Source: an uncultured Sulfurovum sp.
GTDB taxonomy: Bacteria; Campylobacterota; Campylobacteria; Campylobacterales; Sulfurovaceae
Reading direction: 5' to 3'
Assembly: GCA_902727915.1 (NCBI GenBank)
Contig: CACVAU010000029.1
Coordinates: 1 to 36,485 of the forward strand
Length of the DNA: 36,485 bases
In this document: piece by piece, positions 1 through 8,559 of the stretch
How positions within the stretch are numbered: position 1 is the first letter of the stretch
Layout: the number at the start of each line of letters is the position of its first letter
The notes under the pieces: model-generated
Told to the model about the DNA's origin: nothing
Database searches by the model: none
What the model saw: only the letters and a program-made list of their open reading frames with translations
Translations under genes and position numbers: made by a program

Positions 1-104
1 CTAAGTTCAGCACCTGTACGCTTTACAGCTTCTACAATAGAAGCAACTGATCTGTCTAAAACACGGTGATCATAAGCTTTAAGCTTAAGTCTAATTTTTT
101 CCAT
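1..104 (-). CDS. rpsJ: 30S ribosomal protein S10 (N-terminal part, runs off the window)
   Basis: The first 34 codons read [20 protein letters not shown] and continue with the conserved [12 protein letters not shown] segment, which is the start of ribosomal protein S10 (NusE). S10 is part of the small ribosomal subunit and also of the NusB/NusE antitermination complex. The start is the ATG at 104-102, preceded on the minus strand by an AAGG Shine-Dalgarno sequence. The gene normally heads the S10 ribosomal protein operon, so the rest of that operon should lie beyond position 1. The gene is cut by the window edge and does not look damaged. Confidence 0.96.
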
Positions 105-192
105 TTAATTTACCTTATAAAGAACTCATTAGGTTACTGGCCATCGATGCTTTCACATGGATTTTTAGCTCCTAACTAAATTTTGGAGCCGA

Positions 193-198
193 ATTATA
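193..198 (-). promoter_or_regulatory. -10 box of the rpsJ (S10 operon) promoter
   Basis: The minus strand reads TATAAT here, followed by TCGGCTCC. This places the transcription start near 186 and leaves a leader of about 80 nt before rpsJ. No convincing -35 box is visible, as is common in Campylobacterota. The leader begins with an inverted repeat, GGCTCC ... GGAGCT, at about 167-190. Confidence 0.7.
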
Positions 199-287
199 CC
201 GAGACTTGCTTTTGTTGATGATGTGTTTTATGCTGTTTTTAGTCTATATCTGAATTTTATTTCCTTTTTAAAAGGAAAAATGTTATC

Positions 288-1394
288 ATGATACAAATAA
301 ATAAAGTGAGTTTTATGGAATTACTAGAATATTTTTATGATAGAAATAATGATATTGACAACTACCATCCAAGAAAATTTAACATTTCTGCCAATGAAAA
401 AATTCTTATCTATGGGTCGCCTGCATCAGGTAAGACTTCTTTAGTACTTGATTATTTAATGCGCTTTGATTCTGAAAATATTTTATATATTGATTTTCAA
501 GATCCAAAATTTGCTTTTCGTGATATTATGGAAGAAGATGTTCAAGGCTTTATTAATGCTCATAATATTAACTACTTAATCCTAGATCATTATGAACATG
601 AATATTTTGAACTCTTCCCAACAGTTAAACAACTCATTATCTTAAGTGCAACCTTTTATCAATATGAAGAAAATATAGAGGTGCTTAAAGTTCCTTTACT
701 TGATTATGAAGAATTTTTTTCGTTTCAAAAAAGAGGAACTGAAAAACAAATATTTAATTTATTTATACGACAAGGTACTTTACCTGCATTAGCAATACAG
801 TCTACCCCTAAAGAACAACTTTTTTTAAATTTTATACGCAGTCATTTTAATGACTCAGAACAAAAACTACTGGCTGTATTGGCTCACTTTAATGGGGCTA
901 CGGTCACAACCTTTCAACTTTATACTCATGCCAAAGAGCGTTACAAAATTTCAAAAGATTTAATTTACAAACAAATCAAATCCTTTAAAGAGCAAGGTAT
1001 CATAACATTTATTAGTGATATAGAAAATCCTAAACAAAAAAGGCTTCTTTTCTTTGATTTTGCTCTTGCAAAATATCTAACCTTATCACAAGGTTTTCCT
1101 AAACAATTTGAAACCATGGTTGCATTATCATTGGTTAAACATAAAATTCCTTTTAAAACTTTTAGTACCAATGCCTATATAACACATATCAATCACCTTA
1201 TCCTTCCTGCTCCCTTTGAAAATGAAGAAAGTTCTTGGAAAAAGGCACATAATAAATTTGCCAACTATAAAAAACAAAAAATTCAAAAAGTATACATTAT
1301 TACAGTAGGAACAAGTTTTGAATTTAGAATTGAAAATATTACTTTTGAAGCACTACCTTTTTATGAATGGGTAGTGATTAATGATGAAAGTTAA
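288..1394 (+). CDS. P-loop ATPase of unknown role
   Basis: This 368-residue protein has a Walker A motif GSPASGKTS at about residues 43-51 and a likely Walker B strand NYLILDHYEHE near residues 95-105. The layout fits the ATP-binding proteins often annotated next to ribosomal operons in epsilonproteobacteria: a small AAA-type core followed by a helical region (about 190-280) that may hold a winged helix. No signal peptide or membrane segment is seen. The start at 288 follows AAAGGA about 11 bases upstream. It is transcribed away from rpsJ and its 3' end overlaps the convergent gene by four bases. ATP binding is well supported; the biological role is not known. Confidence 0.7.
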   Translation: MIQINKVSFMELLEYFYDRNNDIDNYHPRKFNISANEKILIYGSPASGKTSLVLDYLMRFDSENILYIDFQDPKFAFRDIMEEDVQGFINAHNINYLILDHYEHEYFELFPTVKQLIILSATFYQYEENIEVLKVPLLDYEEFFSFQKRGTEKQIFNLFIRQGTLPALAIQSTPKEQLFLNFIRSHFNDSEQKLLAVLAHFNGATVTTFQLYTHAKERYKISKDLIYKQIKSFKEQGIITFISDIENPKQKRLLFFDFALAKYLTLSQGFPKQFETMVALSLVKHKIPFKTFSTNAYITHINHLILPAPFENEESSWKKAHNKFANYKKQKIQKVYIITVGTSFEFRIENITFEALPFYEWVVINDES

Positions 1395-2281
1395 TACTCA
1401 ACTTCTGTTTCTGCTAAGTGAACAACCTTGTTCATCTCTTTTAAGAGTAATTCATTACTCTCAATTATTATACTCAACTCTTTAACAGAGTTTTTTTCTT
1501 TTTCATAAAGTGGTTTTAATTGCTGCCACAGTGTAGAAACTACCTTCAATTGTTTAACTATCTTTTTATTCGTCGCTTTATTAATATGCTGTGGTAGGTT
1601 TCCTTCCATTAAAGCTGTTAACGATTCATCAAAAAGTTGTATGCTTTGTACTAAGTTATTTTTTGCTGTTTTTTCACCCTGTAAAAAGAATAATTTTTCT
1701 TTTGTCATTTTTTGCGTAAGCATACGTTGTCTACCAGCGACATTCACCATTCGCAATCTAGATTTTTCAAGATAATTTTCTGATGTATTTGAAAACTCAT
1801 AATGATGAACCAACTCATCAGAAAGTTTTAAAAGATTTTCATTCTTTAACATTATGTAGTGAAATGATTTGTTATCATCCATATTTTGACTAATGTTTTT
1901 TAGGTGTCCATAGAATGGTTTCCATGCTTTTTCAACTATCGTAATTTGTTTGAGTACTTTCATATTTGTAGCCTTCGTTATACCCATAGTATCATTACCC
2001 TCTTTAAAAGCTTTTAGCGTAATATCATATATAAAAGCCTCTTCAAGTAATTTAGATTGACTATCTTGTTTTTGTATATCTAGCATAATTTGTAAGCTAA
2101 GTTTTGACATCTTTTGTGTAAGCATTCTTTGTTTTCCTGACAAATTAATACTTTTCTTTAAGCTATTATTTTCATTCATAAAATCATTAACCAGTGAAGA
2201 GAAATTAAATTCATTATTAGCAACTAATATTGTATTTGGCAGTACTAAGATTAGTAAAGCAGTTTTAAGTATTTTGTTCAT
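1391..2281 (-). CDS. secreted protein with two PilJ-type domains
   Basis: The 296-residue product begins with a signal peptide (MNKILKTALLILVLPNTILV, residues 1-20). The mature part contains two tandem copies of the PilJ / type IV pilus chemotaxis-transducer N-terminal domain (PF13675-like). Copy one has the motif SGKQRMLTQKM at residues 48-58 and copy two AGRQRMLTQKM at 182-192. Each is followed about 55 residues later by a matching helix (KATNMKVLKQ and KATNKKIVKQ). Such domains are usually the periplasmic sensors of chemoreceptors or NarX-type kinases. Here there is no transmembrane anchor after the signal peptide and no cytoplasmic output domain, so it is probably a free periplasmic or exported ligand-binding protein. 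The gene stands alone, and its partner is not in view. Confidence 0.75.
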   Translation of the reverse strand: MNKILKTALLILVLPNTILVANNEFNFSSLVNDFMNENNSLKKSINLSGKQRMLTQKMSKLSLQIMLDIQKQDSQSKLLEEAFIYDITLKAFKEGNDTMGITKATNMKVLKQITIVEKAWKPFYGHLKNISQNMDDNKSFHYIMLKNENLLKLSDELVHHYEFSNTSENYLEKSRLRMVNVAGRQRMLTQKMTKEKLFFLQGEKTAKNNLVQSIQLFDESLTALMEGNLPQHINKATNKKIVKQLKVVSTLWQQLKPLYEKEKNSVKELSIIIESNELLLKEMNKVVHLAETEVEY

Positions 2282-2383
2282 AAAGTTATCCTCATATTTT
2301 CATATGAAAAAGTATAACATTTAAAACAAAAAAAAACATTGATACTGATTAATAAAATTATAGTAAAAGAAAGTATAGAAGGA

Positions 2384-2488
2384 GTACTCCCCCCAGATAC
2401 CTACGGCACATAGTAGAAGTAGGTGGGCTGCTATGTTCCCATCCTGACCCGTTGCCTACTAAAACCATTGCATAGGTCTAAAAGGAGC
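2384..2488 (-). ncRNA. ffs: signal recognition particle RNA (4.5S RNA)
   Basis: The minus strand carries the SRP RNA apical hairpin: GTCAGG, then ATG closing a GGAA tetraloop (plus 2436-2439), then CAT and AGCAGCC. This is the Ffh-binding symmetric and asymmetric loop signature. Outer helices support the ends: CCTATG pairs with CGTAGG, and the 5' CTCCTTTTAGA pairs with the 3' TCTGGGGGGAG through several G-U pairs. The RNA is about 105 nt, the short bacterial form without an Alu domain. The ends are set by the outermost pairing and could be off by a few bases. It partners with Ffh to target nascent membrane proteins. Confidence 0.88.
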
Positions 2489-2553
2489 GAAAGAATAATA
2501 ACTAAAAAGAGCTGAAATAACATTAAAACTACAAAATTTTAAAGAGTATTCGC

Positions 2554-2559
2554 TATAAT
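2554..2559 (+). promoter_or_regulatory. -10 box of the tRNA-Ser promoter
   Basis: TATAAT lies 27 bases before the mature 5' end of the tRNA, leaving room for a leader of about 20 nt removed by RNase P. No -35 box stands out. It lies back to back with the upstream end of the SRP RNA gene. Confidence 0.7.
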
Positions 2560-2586
2560 TCCATGCTTCACTTCAGAAGTAACTAC

Positions 2587-2674
2587 TGACAGGTGTCCGA
2601 GTGGTCGAAGGTGCAGACCTGGAACGTCTGTGTGGGGTAACCCACCGAGAGTTCGAATCTCTTCCTGTCAGCCA
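2587..2674 (+). tRNA. tRNA-Ser (anticodon GGA)
   Basis: A complete class II tRNA with a long variable arm. The acceptor strands are TGACAGG and CCTGTCA, followed by discriminator G and an encoded CCA at 2672-2674. The anticodon stem CAGAC/GTCTG holds the loop CTGGAAC, so the anticodon is GGA, reading TCC and TCT. The variable arm is GTGGGGTAACCCAC and the T arm is GAGAG-TTCGAAT-CTCTT. It is followed after seven bases by the stop codon of a convergent gene. Confidence 0.96.
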
Positions 2675-2681
2675 TAAAAAA

Positions 2682-3350
2682 CTAATAAATTTTCTCTAAT
2701 CTATCCAATAACATTTCTAATACTTCATCTGTTAAATTAATATCTATATGTTTATGAATCATCATATGTACAGAAATAATACGTTTTATGTAAGCTTTTT
2801 GCTCCTCTATTGAAAATTTTTTATCGCCATCTTTTTTGAGTAGAGCATGTTCTTTGCTTAGCAGTTGTACATTATCAATGTGGTGTTTACCTTGTTTATG
2901 ATGCACTAAAGAATAAGCATGATGTAGTACAAAATTTAAAGAAAAATATCGATTGAGTTGTTCCTTAATACTAAGTAGTTCTTCAAGCCTATAACGTTCC
3001 GACTCAACAAGCTTTTTAGTATCACTCTCTATTTTATCTTCAATGACAATGGACTCTATATCTCGATGTACTTCTTTTTTGGCTAAATCATTTTTTTGTT
3101 TTTCAGAAACATACATTACTTCTCTATAGGGTTTAACTTCTAATATTTTAAGTGATGGAAACTCTCCATTAGAAACTTTTAAACTCATATTTGCTACCAA
3201 TGTTTTTAAGGTCATCGGTTCATTGGTAGTACTATTAATTTGTCTTAATATTGCAGGATAATGCTCTACTACTCTATTTGCCCAGACCGATATTGTTACA
3301 GGTTGTTCAAATGTTTTCAGTACATCCATAAATCTTTCTTTTTTTGTCAC
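2682..3350 (-). CDS. unrecognised protein, possible N-terminal winged helix
   Basis: The product is about 222 residues. I prefer the GTG start at 3350 over a TTG two codons upstream, because AAGGA lies six bases before the GTG but runs straight into the TTG. Residues 1-75 have a helix-rich pattern ending in a basic segment (KILEVKPYREVMYVS) that could be a winged-helix fold. The middle is charged and probably coiled (110-140), and the C-terminal half is helical with histidines (HHAYSLVHHKQGKHH). There is no signal peptide or membrane segment. It ends eight bases from the 3' end of tRNA-Ser, a common place for acquired genes, but no integrase or attachment repeat is visible. Confidence 0.55.
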   Translation of the reverse strand: MTKKERFMDVLKTFEQPVTISVWANRVVEHYPAILRQINSTTNEPMTLKTLVANMSLKVSNGEFPSLKILEVKPYREVMYVSEKQKNDLAKKEVHRDIESIVIEDKIESDTKKLVESERYRLEELLSIKEQLNRYFSLNFVLHHAYSLVHHKQGKHHIDNVQLLSKEHALLKKDGDKKFSIEEQKAYIKRIISVHMMIHKHIDINLTDEVLEMLLDRLEKIY

Positions 3351-3462
3351 GACCAATCCTTCTAAAATTATTTTATAATAAATTTTAACATAATTAATTA
3401 TAATTTAACTTGCCAAATACTAAATTTATTACTTTAAATAAAAAAAAGATAGAATTTTTTAG

Positions 3463-3494
3463 AAAACCTTAGCCCTCATGGATCTTAAGGTTTT
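3463..3494 (-). terminator. hairpin at the end of the gene at 3485-3946
   Basis: AAAACCTTA (3463-3471) and TAAGGTTTT (3486-3494) form a perfect 9-bp inverted repeat with a 14-nt loop that includes the stop codon of the 153-residue gene. It may protect or terminate the mRNA. The downstream side on the minus strand is AT-rich but lacks an immediate T run, so terminator function is uncertain. Confidence 0.4.
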
Positions 3495-3946
3495 GGCTTT
3501 TCAATACGACAAAAGAAAAGTAGATTACAAGAGCTTTCTCCTTGTCCAGCATTAGCAAGTACATACGTAGTACCATCAACTAACCAGACAGCCAACTCAG
3601 TATCTCCATAAGTTAAGTTTTTAAGCAAAGGAGAGAGTGTTTCATATCCTCCTAAAGTATCAGAAACCTCTGTCTGTAAAATAGGAACCGTATCTAAGAC
3701 TTTCAAAGAAATCGCCTCTTGTGCTTGTAAATATTTAAGATGAAACGCTTTATCTTTTTGCGCACTTTTTTTTGTCTTCATGCCAAAATCTAAAAGTTTA
3801 ATTTCTCCAAAATTGGCATATTTTGTTTGTTTTTTAGGTACAGCATAAGGATTAAACTCTTCTACATAATTATTAAGTACTAAATTACCCTCTTCAGTAA
3901 ATACATCTTCACGAATAATGTCAAAATATCTATTTTTATTTAACAT
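3485..3946 (-). CDS. unrecognised small soluble protein
   Basis: The protein has 153 residues when started at the ATG at 3946, which has AAAAGGG eight bases upstream. An ATG ten codons further upstream lacks such a site. I do not recognise a family. The protein has no signal peptide or membrane segment. A basic lysine-rich stretch (KTKKSAQKDKAFHLKYLQAQ, about residues 58-77) is followed by a mixed beta-type region ending in SSCNLLFFCRIEKPKP. It stands alone between two other minus-strand genes with gaps of about 110-130 bases on each side, so it is probably its own transcription unit. Confidence 0.55.
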   Translation of the reverse strand: MLNKNRYFDIIREDVFTEEGNLVLNNYVEEFNPYAVPKKQTKYANFGEIKLLDFGMKTKKSAQKDKAFHLKYLQAQEAISLKVLDTVPILQTEVSDTLGGYETLSPLLKNLTYGDTELAVWLVDGTTYVLANAGQGESSCNLLFFCRIEKPKP

Positions 3947-4056
3947 ATGAAACCCTTTTAAAATTAAATATTTCAAATTGTATCATAAAAATATTTAAAT
4001 ATATAAAAATATTTCAAAATGAAATTATTTAACATTAAATGATGACAAAAAAAGAA

Positions 4057-6108
4057 TTAATTGTCTTTAGACATACTTTTTAACCTTTGTTGAATATTTT
4101 TAGGTGCATTATGAAAACGTGTATACCGTGTTGATTCAAAAATTCCTCGACAAATACCTTCCATTTCTTTCGCCAACTTAGGATACTTATTTATAAGGTT
4201 TTCATCTTTTTTATCATAATGGTATTTAAATAACCCCCTATCTTCACCATTGGCACGTATTCTAAAAATATACTCTTTACCTATTAAGTTCAAACGGAAA
4301 TTCTCTTCATGAGTTAAGTAAAAAGCATAATGCTGTTTCTTGTCAAAATCTTTTGCCAAAATATTACGCCCTATTGAAGCATTCATATAAGGTTCACCTA
4401 TTAAGCCTCCAATTGTTGCCATCATATCTACTTCAGAAACAGGGTAATCAATTTTTTTATGTTCTATAAGCTCAGGAGCATAAATAATCAATGGCGTATG
4501 TAAGGTATGTGTCTCAAAGGTCTGCTCTGCTTCATGCATATGGTCAGCTCTATTGGGTAATCCATGATCACCAATAAAAATAAAAATAGTATTCTTAAAG
4601 TAAGACTCTTTCTTTGCTAAGGTAATCAAACGTTTTACTGAATGATCTAAAAACATTTGTCCTTCTAATTCATTGATTGCACCTTTAAAACCATATTTTG
4701 AGAGTAACCCCTCATCAACCTCTTTGGGAAATTCAAAACCAAAATTTTCCTCAGGAATATTATTGGGTGAATGATTACCAGAGAGTTGTACAAAAGCAAA
4801 AAATGGTTTGTTTTGTGTTTTTAACACAGCATTTACTTCATTGGCTAAATGCACATCAGAAATTCCCCATACATCATTGTGTGGAGAATTTTTATAGTCA
4901 TGCTCTTCAAAAGTATGTAAATCATTAACATTACCCACAACCCCTCTCACATTACCCCAACTCAGACTTCCCCCTATAAAATAAAATTTTTCATAGCCTT
5001 TAAAGGCATTCAATATCATATGTTCTTGAACAGCCATAGGGTTTCGAGAACTGGTTTTCATACGTTCAACATCAGGTAACCCTGTCATGGCTGTCCAAAC
5101 ACTACGGGCTGTTCCTGAGTGGGGGGTATAAAATCTACTATAAGTTAAACCTTTATCACTCATCTTTTTTAAAAATGGGGTTGGGTTTAGAGGGTTTCCT
5201 GAAATACTACTTCGTGCATAGGAAGTTGATTCTCCTAAAATAAAGACAACATTTGGCTGCTTAAAACGGTAAAGTTCATTCTGATTGTCTTCAATGACCC
5301 TAAGTAAACTCACATTATTATCATCTTTAGGATCAATCTCTAAATAATTCACCATATACGGATAATATGCCATGGTTGCATTCAAGTCATATTTCACATC
5401 ACTATTTTTAAGTGTATTTTTAAAATACGTTACAGGATTAGATGCCAAATAAGATAAAAAACTATTGGACGAATAAAATGCCTCCGACCATCGCCAAGGA
5501 TACCACTCAAACTTACCATATCCTCCAAAGATATAAAAAACAAAGAAAATACTGTACAAAGTAATTTTATGTGTACTTGAACGAAAATAATCTTTAGCAC
5601 TGCTATTGATAGAATTAACCAATCCCCTTATAAGCATAAAGAAAATAATTAAAGCAACAATCGTTCCAATAATTGTTGGAACTAAAGGATAACCTTCTGC
5701 CAGCATCTTAAAGGCTTCACCTATATCATAAAAGTAACGAATAATACTTGAATCAACCATCTTCTTAAAAAAATCAAAATAAGGAAAATCAATAACATAA
5801 AGCAAAATAAAGACTGTATTTACCACAAAAATATACGATATCCAAAAATATTTGGCAAAAGTTGACTTAAAAATACCAATATATTTAATACCTCCCAATA
5901 AAAAAATGGGAAGATTGGCAATTAAGGCAAGTTGCAAGTCAAATCTAAAACCTAACCAAAAAGAGTAGACAACATCACCTGAAGTATAATCAGTTCCATA
6001 ATCTTTAAATGCCATAAAAAATGCCAGTCTAAAAAGTGTAAAAACCAAAACTTCCCAAAAAGTAAGAATAAGTAGAAAACGAATAAGTTTAGGTAAAGTC
6101 CTATACAT
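4057..6108 (-). CDS. LtaS/EptA-type membrane sulfatase-fold transferase
   Basis: This 683-residue protein has about five transmembrane helices (roughly residues 10-35, 60-80, 88-108, 145-162, 182-198) followed by an extracytoplasmic alkaline-phosphatase/sulfatase domain from about 285. Metal and catalytic positions can be seen: FILGES with E293, the nucleophile loop HSGTARSVWTAMTG with likely T333, and FIGDHG followed by a conserved TPLIIYAPEL. This is the layout of lipoteichoic acid synthase, OpgB/MdoB and the phosphoethanolamine transferases. It probably transfers a phosphoglycerol or phosphoethanolamine group from a phospholipid to a periplasmic or outer-membrane glycan. It is one base downstream of the phosphatase-like gene and probably co-transcribed with it. 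The donor and acceptor cannot be told from sequence. Confidence 0.82.
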   Translation of the reverse strand: MYRTLPKLIRFLLILTFWEVLVFTLFRLAFFMAFKDYGTDYTSGDVVYSFWLGFRFDLQLALIANLPIFLLGGIKYIGIFKSTFAKYFWISYIFVVNTVFILLYVIDFPYFDFFKKMVDSSIIRYFYDIGEAFKMLAEGYPLVPTIIGTIVALIIFFMLIRGLVNSINSSAKDYFRSSTHKITLYSIFFVFYIFGGYGKFEWYPWRWSEAFYSSNSFLSYLASNPVTYFKNTLKNSDVKYDLNATMAYYPYMVNYLEIDPKDDNNVSLLRVIEDNQNELYRFKQPNVVFILGESTSYARSSISGNPLNPTPFLKKMSDKGLTYSRFYTPHSGTARSVWTAMTGLPDVERMKTSSRNPMAVQEHMILNAFKGYEKFYFIGGSLSWGNVRGVVGNVNDLHTFEEHDYKNSPHNDVWGISDVHLANEVNAVLKTQNKPFFAFVQLSGNHSPNNIPEENFGFEFPKEVDEGLLSKYGFKGAINELEGQMFLDHSVKRLITLAKKESYFKNTIFIFIGDHGLPNRADHMHEAEQTFETHTLHTPLIIYAPELIEHKKIDYPVSEVDMMATIGGLIGEPYMNASIGRNILAKDFDKKQHYAFYLTHEENFRLNLIGKEYIFRIRANGEDRGLFKYHYDKKDENLINKYPKLAKEMEGICRGIFESTRYTRFHNAPKNIQQRLKSMSKDN

Positions 6109-6109
6109 T

Positions 6110-6727
6110 TTACTCTTTCAACTGATTAAAGGTACTATTTTCACCCATATTTCTTGGTTGATAATTCATCAAAAAATCACCTTTAACTTTCCCATCTGAA
6201 AAGCTACTGCGATATCCTAAACCTTCAACCACCACCCGTGTTTTTGCTCTAGCATCAATGTTTTTCCAATTTTCATACTCTACTCTGTATAAAGCACTGT
6301 ACATTTGCGCTCTACCTGTACCATGATAACAGTGAATCAAAATGGGATAGTTGTCTGCTTTATCCAAAATTTCAAAAAACTTGCTTAATGTCTTTTTTGT
6401 AGGTACTTGACCCGAAGGAATATTCACATGCTGAATATTTAAATGATGTTTTTCATTAATTTTATTAATTGCTTTATCTTCAGCATCTATCTCAGCTTGT
6501 TTTGCAGGATTTAACCGATCTTGTACACCGGGATCCAATAAATCTATAACGGTTTTAATCTTATTTTCTAACAAGAAATCTTCCAGTTTATCTGGACTAA
6601 TAAGTGCTGATTTATATACTTTGTTTTCACTAATTTCTTCAAATCGATAGTTAAAATGAACATGCCATACATAGTATGTAATACCCACCAACAAAATAAC
6701 ACCCATATATTTAAATATTCTTTTCAT
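6110..6727 (-). CDS. membrane-anchored tyrosine/dual-specificity phosphatase-like protein
   Basis: The 205-residue protein has one N-terminal membrane helix (about residues 7-21) and a cysteine-phosphatase domain. The P-loop is HCYHGTGR at 132-139, with the CX5R signature C133 and R139, and the general-acid segment may lie near VIDLLDPG (60-67). Small phosphatases of this kind sit beside envelope-modifying transferases, where the substrate can be a phospholipid or a phosphorylated glycan rather than a protein. It is the first gene of a two-gene operon with the sulfatase-fold transferase (one-base gap), so a joint role in envelope lipid or glycan modification is likely. Its true substrate is unknown. 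Confidence 0.75.
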   Translation of the reverse strand: MKRIFKYMGVILLVGITYYVWHVHFNYRFEEISENKVYKSALISPDKLEDFLLENKIKTVIDLLDPGVQDRLNPAKQAEIDAEDKAINKINEKHHLNIQHVNIPSGQVPTKKTLSKFFEILDKADNYPILIHCYHGTGRAQMYSALYRVEYENWKNIDARAKTRVVVEGLGYRSSFSDGKVKGDFLMNYQPRNMGENSTFNQLKE

Positions 6728-6756
6728 CTAAGCTCCTATCTGCCAATAATAGACGA

Positions 6757-6780
6757 ATTTTATCTAACTTTAGATAAAAT
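6757..6780. promoter_or_regulatory. perfect 11-bp inverted repeat with divergent -10 boxes
   Basis: ATTTTATCTAA and TTAGATAAAAT are separated by CT, between the phosphatase gene (minus) and the GT32-like gene (plus). Read outward, each arm ends in GATAAAAT, a common -10 form in this window. The repeat can therefore be two divergent promoters face to face, an operator, or both. Confidence 0.55.
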
Positions 6781-6808
6781 CGAGTCTTACATAATATTGG
6801 GAGTAAGC

Positions 6809-7624
6809 ATGTCATTTAAAATAGTTCTTGCCAATCGTTCGATTAAAATTTTAGGTGCTATGGTCAAAGGTGTAAGCTATTTATTCCACACTATTTTCCC
6901 TCAAAAACGCTTTATCATTCCCAAATATACTAAAGCTTTACGTCCTTCAAAAGAAAAGACAGGCATTCCTAAAATTATTTGGCAAACAAACTTTAGCAGT
7001 AGCGTTACCTTACCTGTTTATGCTAACTATCTTTTTAACCGTTATCTCTCTCCTGATTATGAACATCGTTATGTCAGTACAGAAGCACGGTATACCTTTT
7101 TAGAAGATCATGCACCTAAAGAGGTTTTTGAAGCCTATGCACAACTCACTGATGGGGCTGCCCAAGCTGATTTATGGCGTATGTTTACCTTAAATTTTTA
7201 TGGAGGTGTTTACATGGACATTGATGCCCATGCTGTTTGGCCTCTTTCAAAAATGATTCAAGCTGATGATAAAGAGATATTCTTACTCAACAAACAACAC
7301 TATACCAACTACTTTATTGCCAGTGAAAAAGAGAATCCCATTCTACAAAAAACCATTGATATTATTGTTGACAATATTCAAAAGAAAAAAATAGAAGGGG
7401 GTGTGTACGACTTAACAGGTCCCAATACCCTCAACCTTGCCATAGGCACTCAAACCGTAAATCATAGATTTTATCGCCATACTTGTGTTCAAGGAAGTTT
7501 TACCAATGAATATTTTCAATACTTAGATAAACCCAAAGGCAAATGGACACATGCCAAGAATGAGACACTTTTAAAAAGTGATACAACTCAAAAAAATAAG
7601 CATATAAATGGAGAATTAAATTAA
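6809..7624 (+). CDS. GT32-like glycosyltransferase
   Basis: The 271-residue protein starts at the ATG at 6809, preceded by GGGAG; an upstream ATG in frame would overlap the divergent gene and lacks a ribosome site. The family signature is clear: PKIIWQTNF near residue 54, then [20 protein letters not shown] and the D137-I-D139 metal/sugar-nucleotide motif. This matches the DXD sugar-binding family (Gly_transf_sug, OCH1/GT32), which often adds hexoses to surface polysaccharides using a nucleotide sugar. It is cytoplasmic or membrane-associated. It overlaps the next gene by one base (TAATG) and opens a four-gene glycan operon. Confidence 0.82.
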   Translation: MSFKIVLANRSIKILGAMVKGVSYLFHTIFPQKRFIIPKYTKALRPSKEKTGIPKIIWQTNFSSSVTLPVYANYLFNRYLSPDYEHRYVSTEARYTFLEDHAPKEVFEAYAQLTDGAAQADLWRMFTLNFYGGVYMDIDAHAVWPLSKMIQADDKEIFLLNKQHYTNYFIASEKENPILQKTIDIIVDNIQKKKIEGGVYDLTGPNTLNLAIGTQTVNHRFYRHTCVQGSFTNEYFQYLDKPKGKWTHAKNETLLKSDTTQKNKHINGELN

Positions 7625-8559
7625 TGAAAAAACGCGTATTAGTTACTGGTGGTGCTGGATTTGTAGGTAGTCACTTATGTCGAAGATTACTCAAGGATGG
7701 TCATGATGTTATCTGTTTAGACAACTTTTTTACAGGGGACAAAGCCAATATTCTTGATATGATGGAAAATCCCTATTTTGAACTGGTAAGACATGATGTT
7801 CAAGAAGCTATTTTATTAGAGGTTGATGAAATTTATAATCTTGCGTGTCCTGCCTCTCCACCTTATTACCAATTTGACCCAGTGGCGACCACAAAAACAT
7901 CAGTCATGGGTGCCATTAATATGTTGGGCATGGCTAAAAAATGTAAAGCCAAAATTTTACAAGCCAGTACTTCAGAGGTTTATGGTGACCCCGAAGTTCA
8001 TCCTCAACCTGAAAGCTATCGAGGCAGTGTAAGCACCACAGGAATTCGTGCTTGTTATGATGAAGGAAAACGCTGTGCTGAAACACTGTTCTTTGATTAC
8101 TATCGACAACATGATGTAAAAATTAAAGTAATTCGTATTTTCAATACCTATGGTCCAGCCATGAATCCTAATGATGGTCGTGTAGTTAGTAATTTTATTG
8201 TTCAAGCCCTTAAAGGGGAAGACATTACCATGTATGGCGATGGAACACAAAGCCGAAGTTTCCAATATGTTGATGACCTTATTGAAGGAATGGTACTCCT
8301 TATGGACAGTCCTGATGCATTCACAGGGCCTGTAAACATAGGAAATCCAAATGAATTTACCATGTTAGAACTGGCTCAAAAAGTGATTGAGCTTACAGGG
8401 AGTTCTTCTAAAATCATCTTCCAACCTTTACCACAAGATGACCCTTTACAACGACAACCTCTTATTGAGTTGGCAAAAAAAGAGTTAAATTGGGAACCTA
8501 CCATTCAACTGGAAGAAGGATTAAAGAAAACAATTAACTATTTTAAAAGTGTTATATAA
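7624..8559 (+). CDS. uxs: UDP-glucuronate decarboxylase (UDP-xylose synthase)
   Basis: This extended short-chain dehydrogenase (311 residues) converts UDP-glucuronate to UDP-xylose with bound NAD. It shows the N-terminal [13 protein letters not shown] site (residues 8-17), the diagnostic [11 protein letters not shown] segment (73-83), TSEVYGDP, and the catalytic YDEGKR with Y145 and K149. The arginine-rich C-terminal pattern [10 protein letters not shown] also fits the family. The length equals that of cytosolic or bacterial UXS. It lies between glycosyltransferases with no gaps, implying that xylose or a xylose-derived sugar enters the surface glycan made here. ArnA-type or dTDP-glucose dehydratase activity is less likely given the [10 protein letters not shown] motif. 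Confidence 0.92.
   Translation: MKKRVLVTGGAGFVGSHLCRRLLKDGHDVICLDNFFTGDKANILDMMENPYFELVRHDVQEAILLEVDEIYNLACPASPPYYQFDPVATTKTSVMGAINMLGMAKKCKAKILQASTSEVYGDPEVHPQPESYRGSVSTTGIRACYDEGKRCAETLFFDYYRQHDVKIKVIRIFNTYGPAMNPNDGRVVSNFIVQALKGEDITMYGDGTQSRSFQYVDDLIEGMVLLMDSPDAFTGPVNIGNPNEFTMLELAQKVIELTGSSSKIIFQPLPQDDPLQRQPLIELAKKELNWEPTIQLEEGLKKTINYFKSVI

Noticed and set aside
6656..6808. 51-codon upstream extension of the GT32-like gene
   Set aside because: It overlaps the divergent phosphatase gene, crosses the promoter palindrome, has no ribosome site and does not look like the family; the ATG at 6809 has GGGAG upstream.
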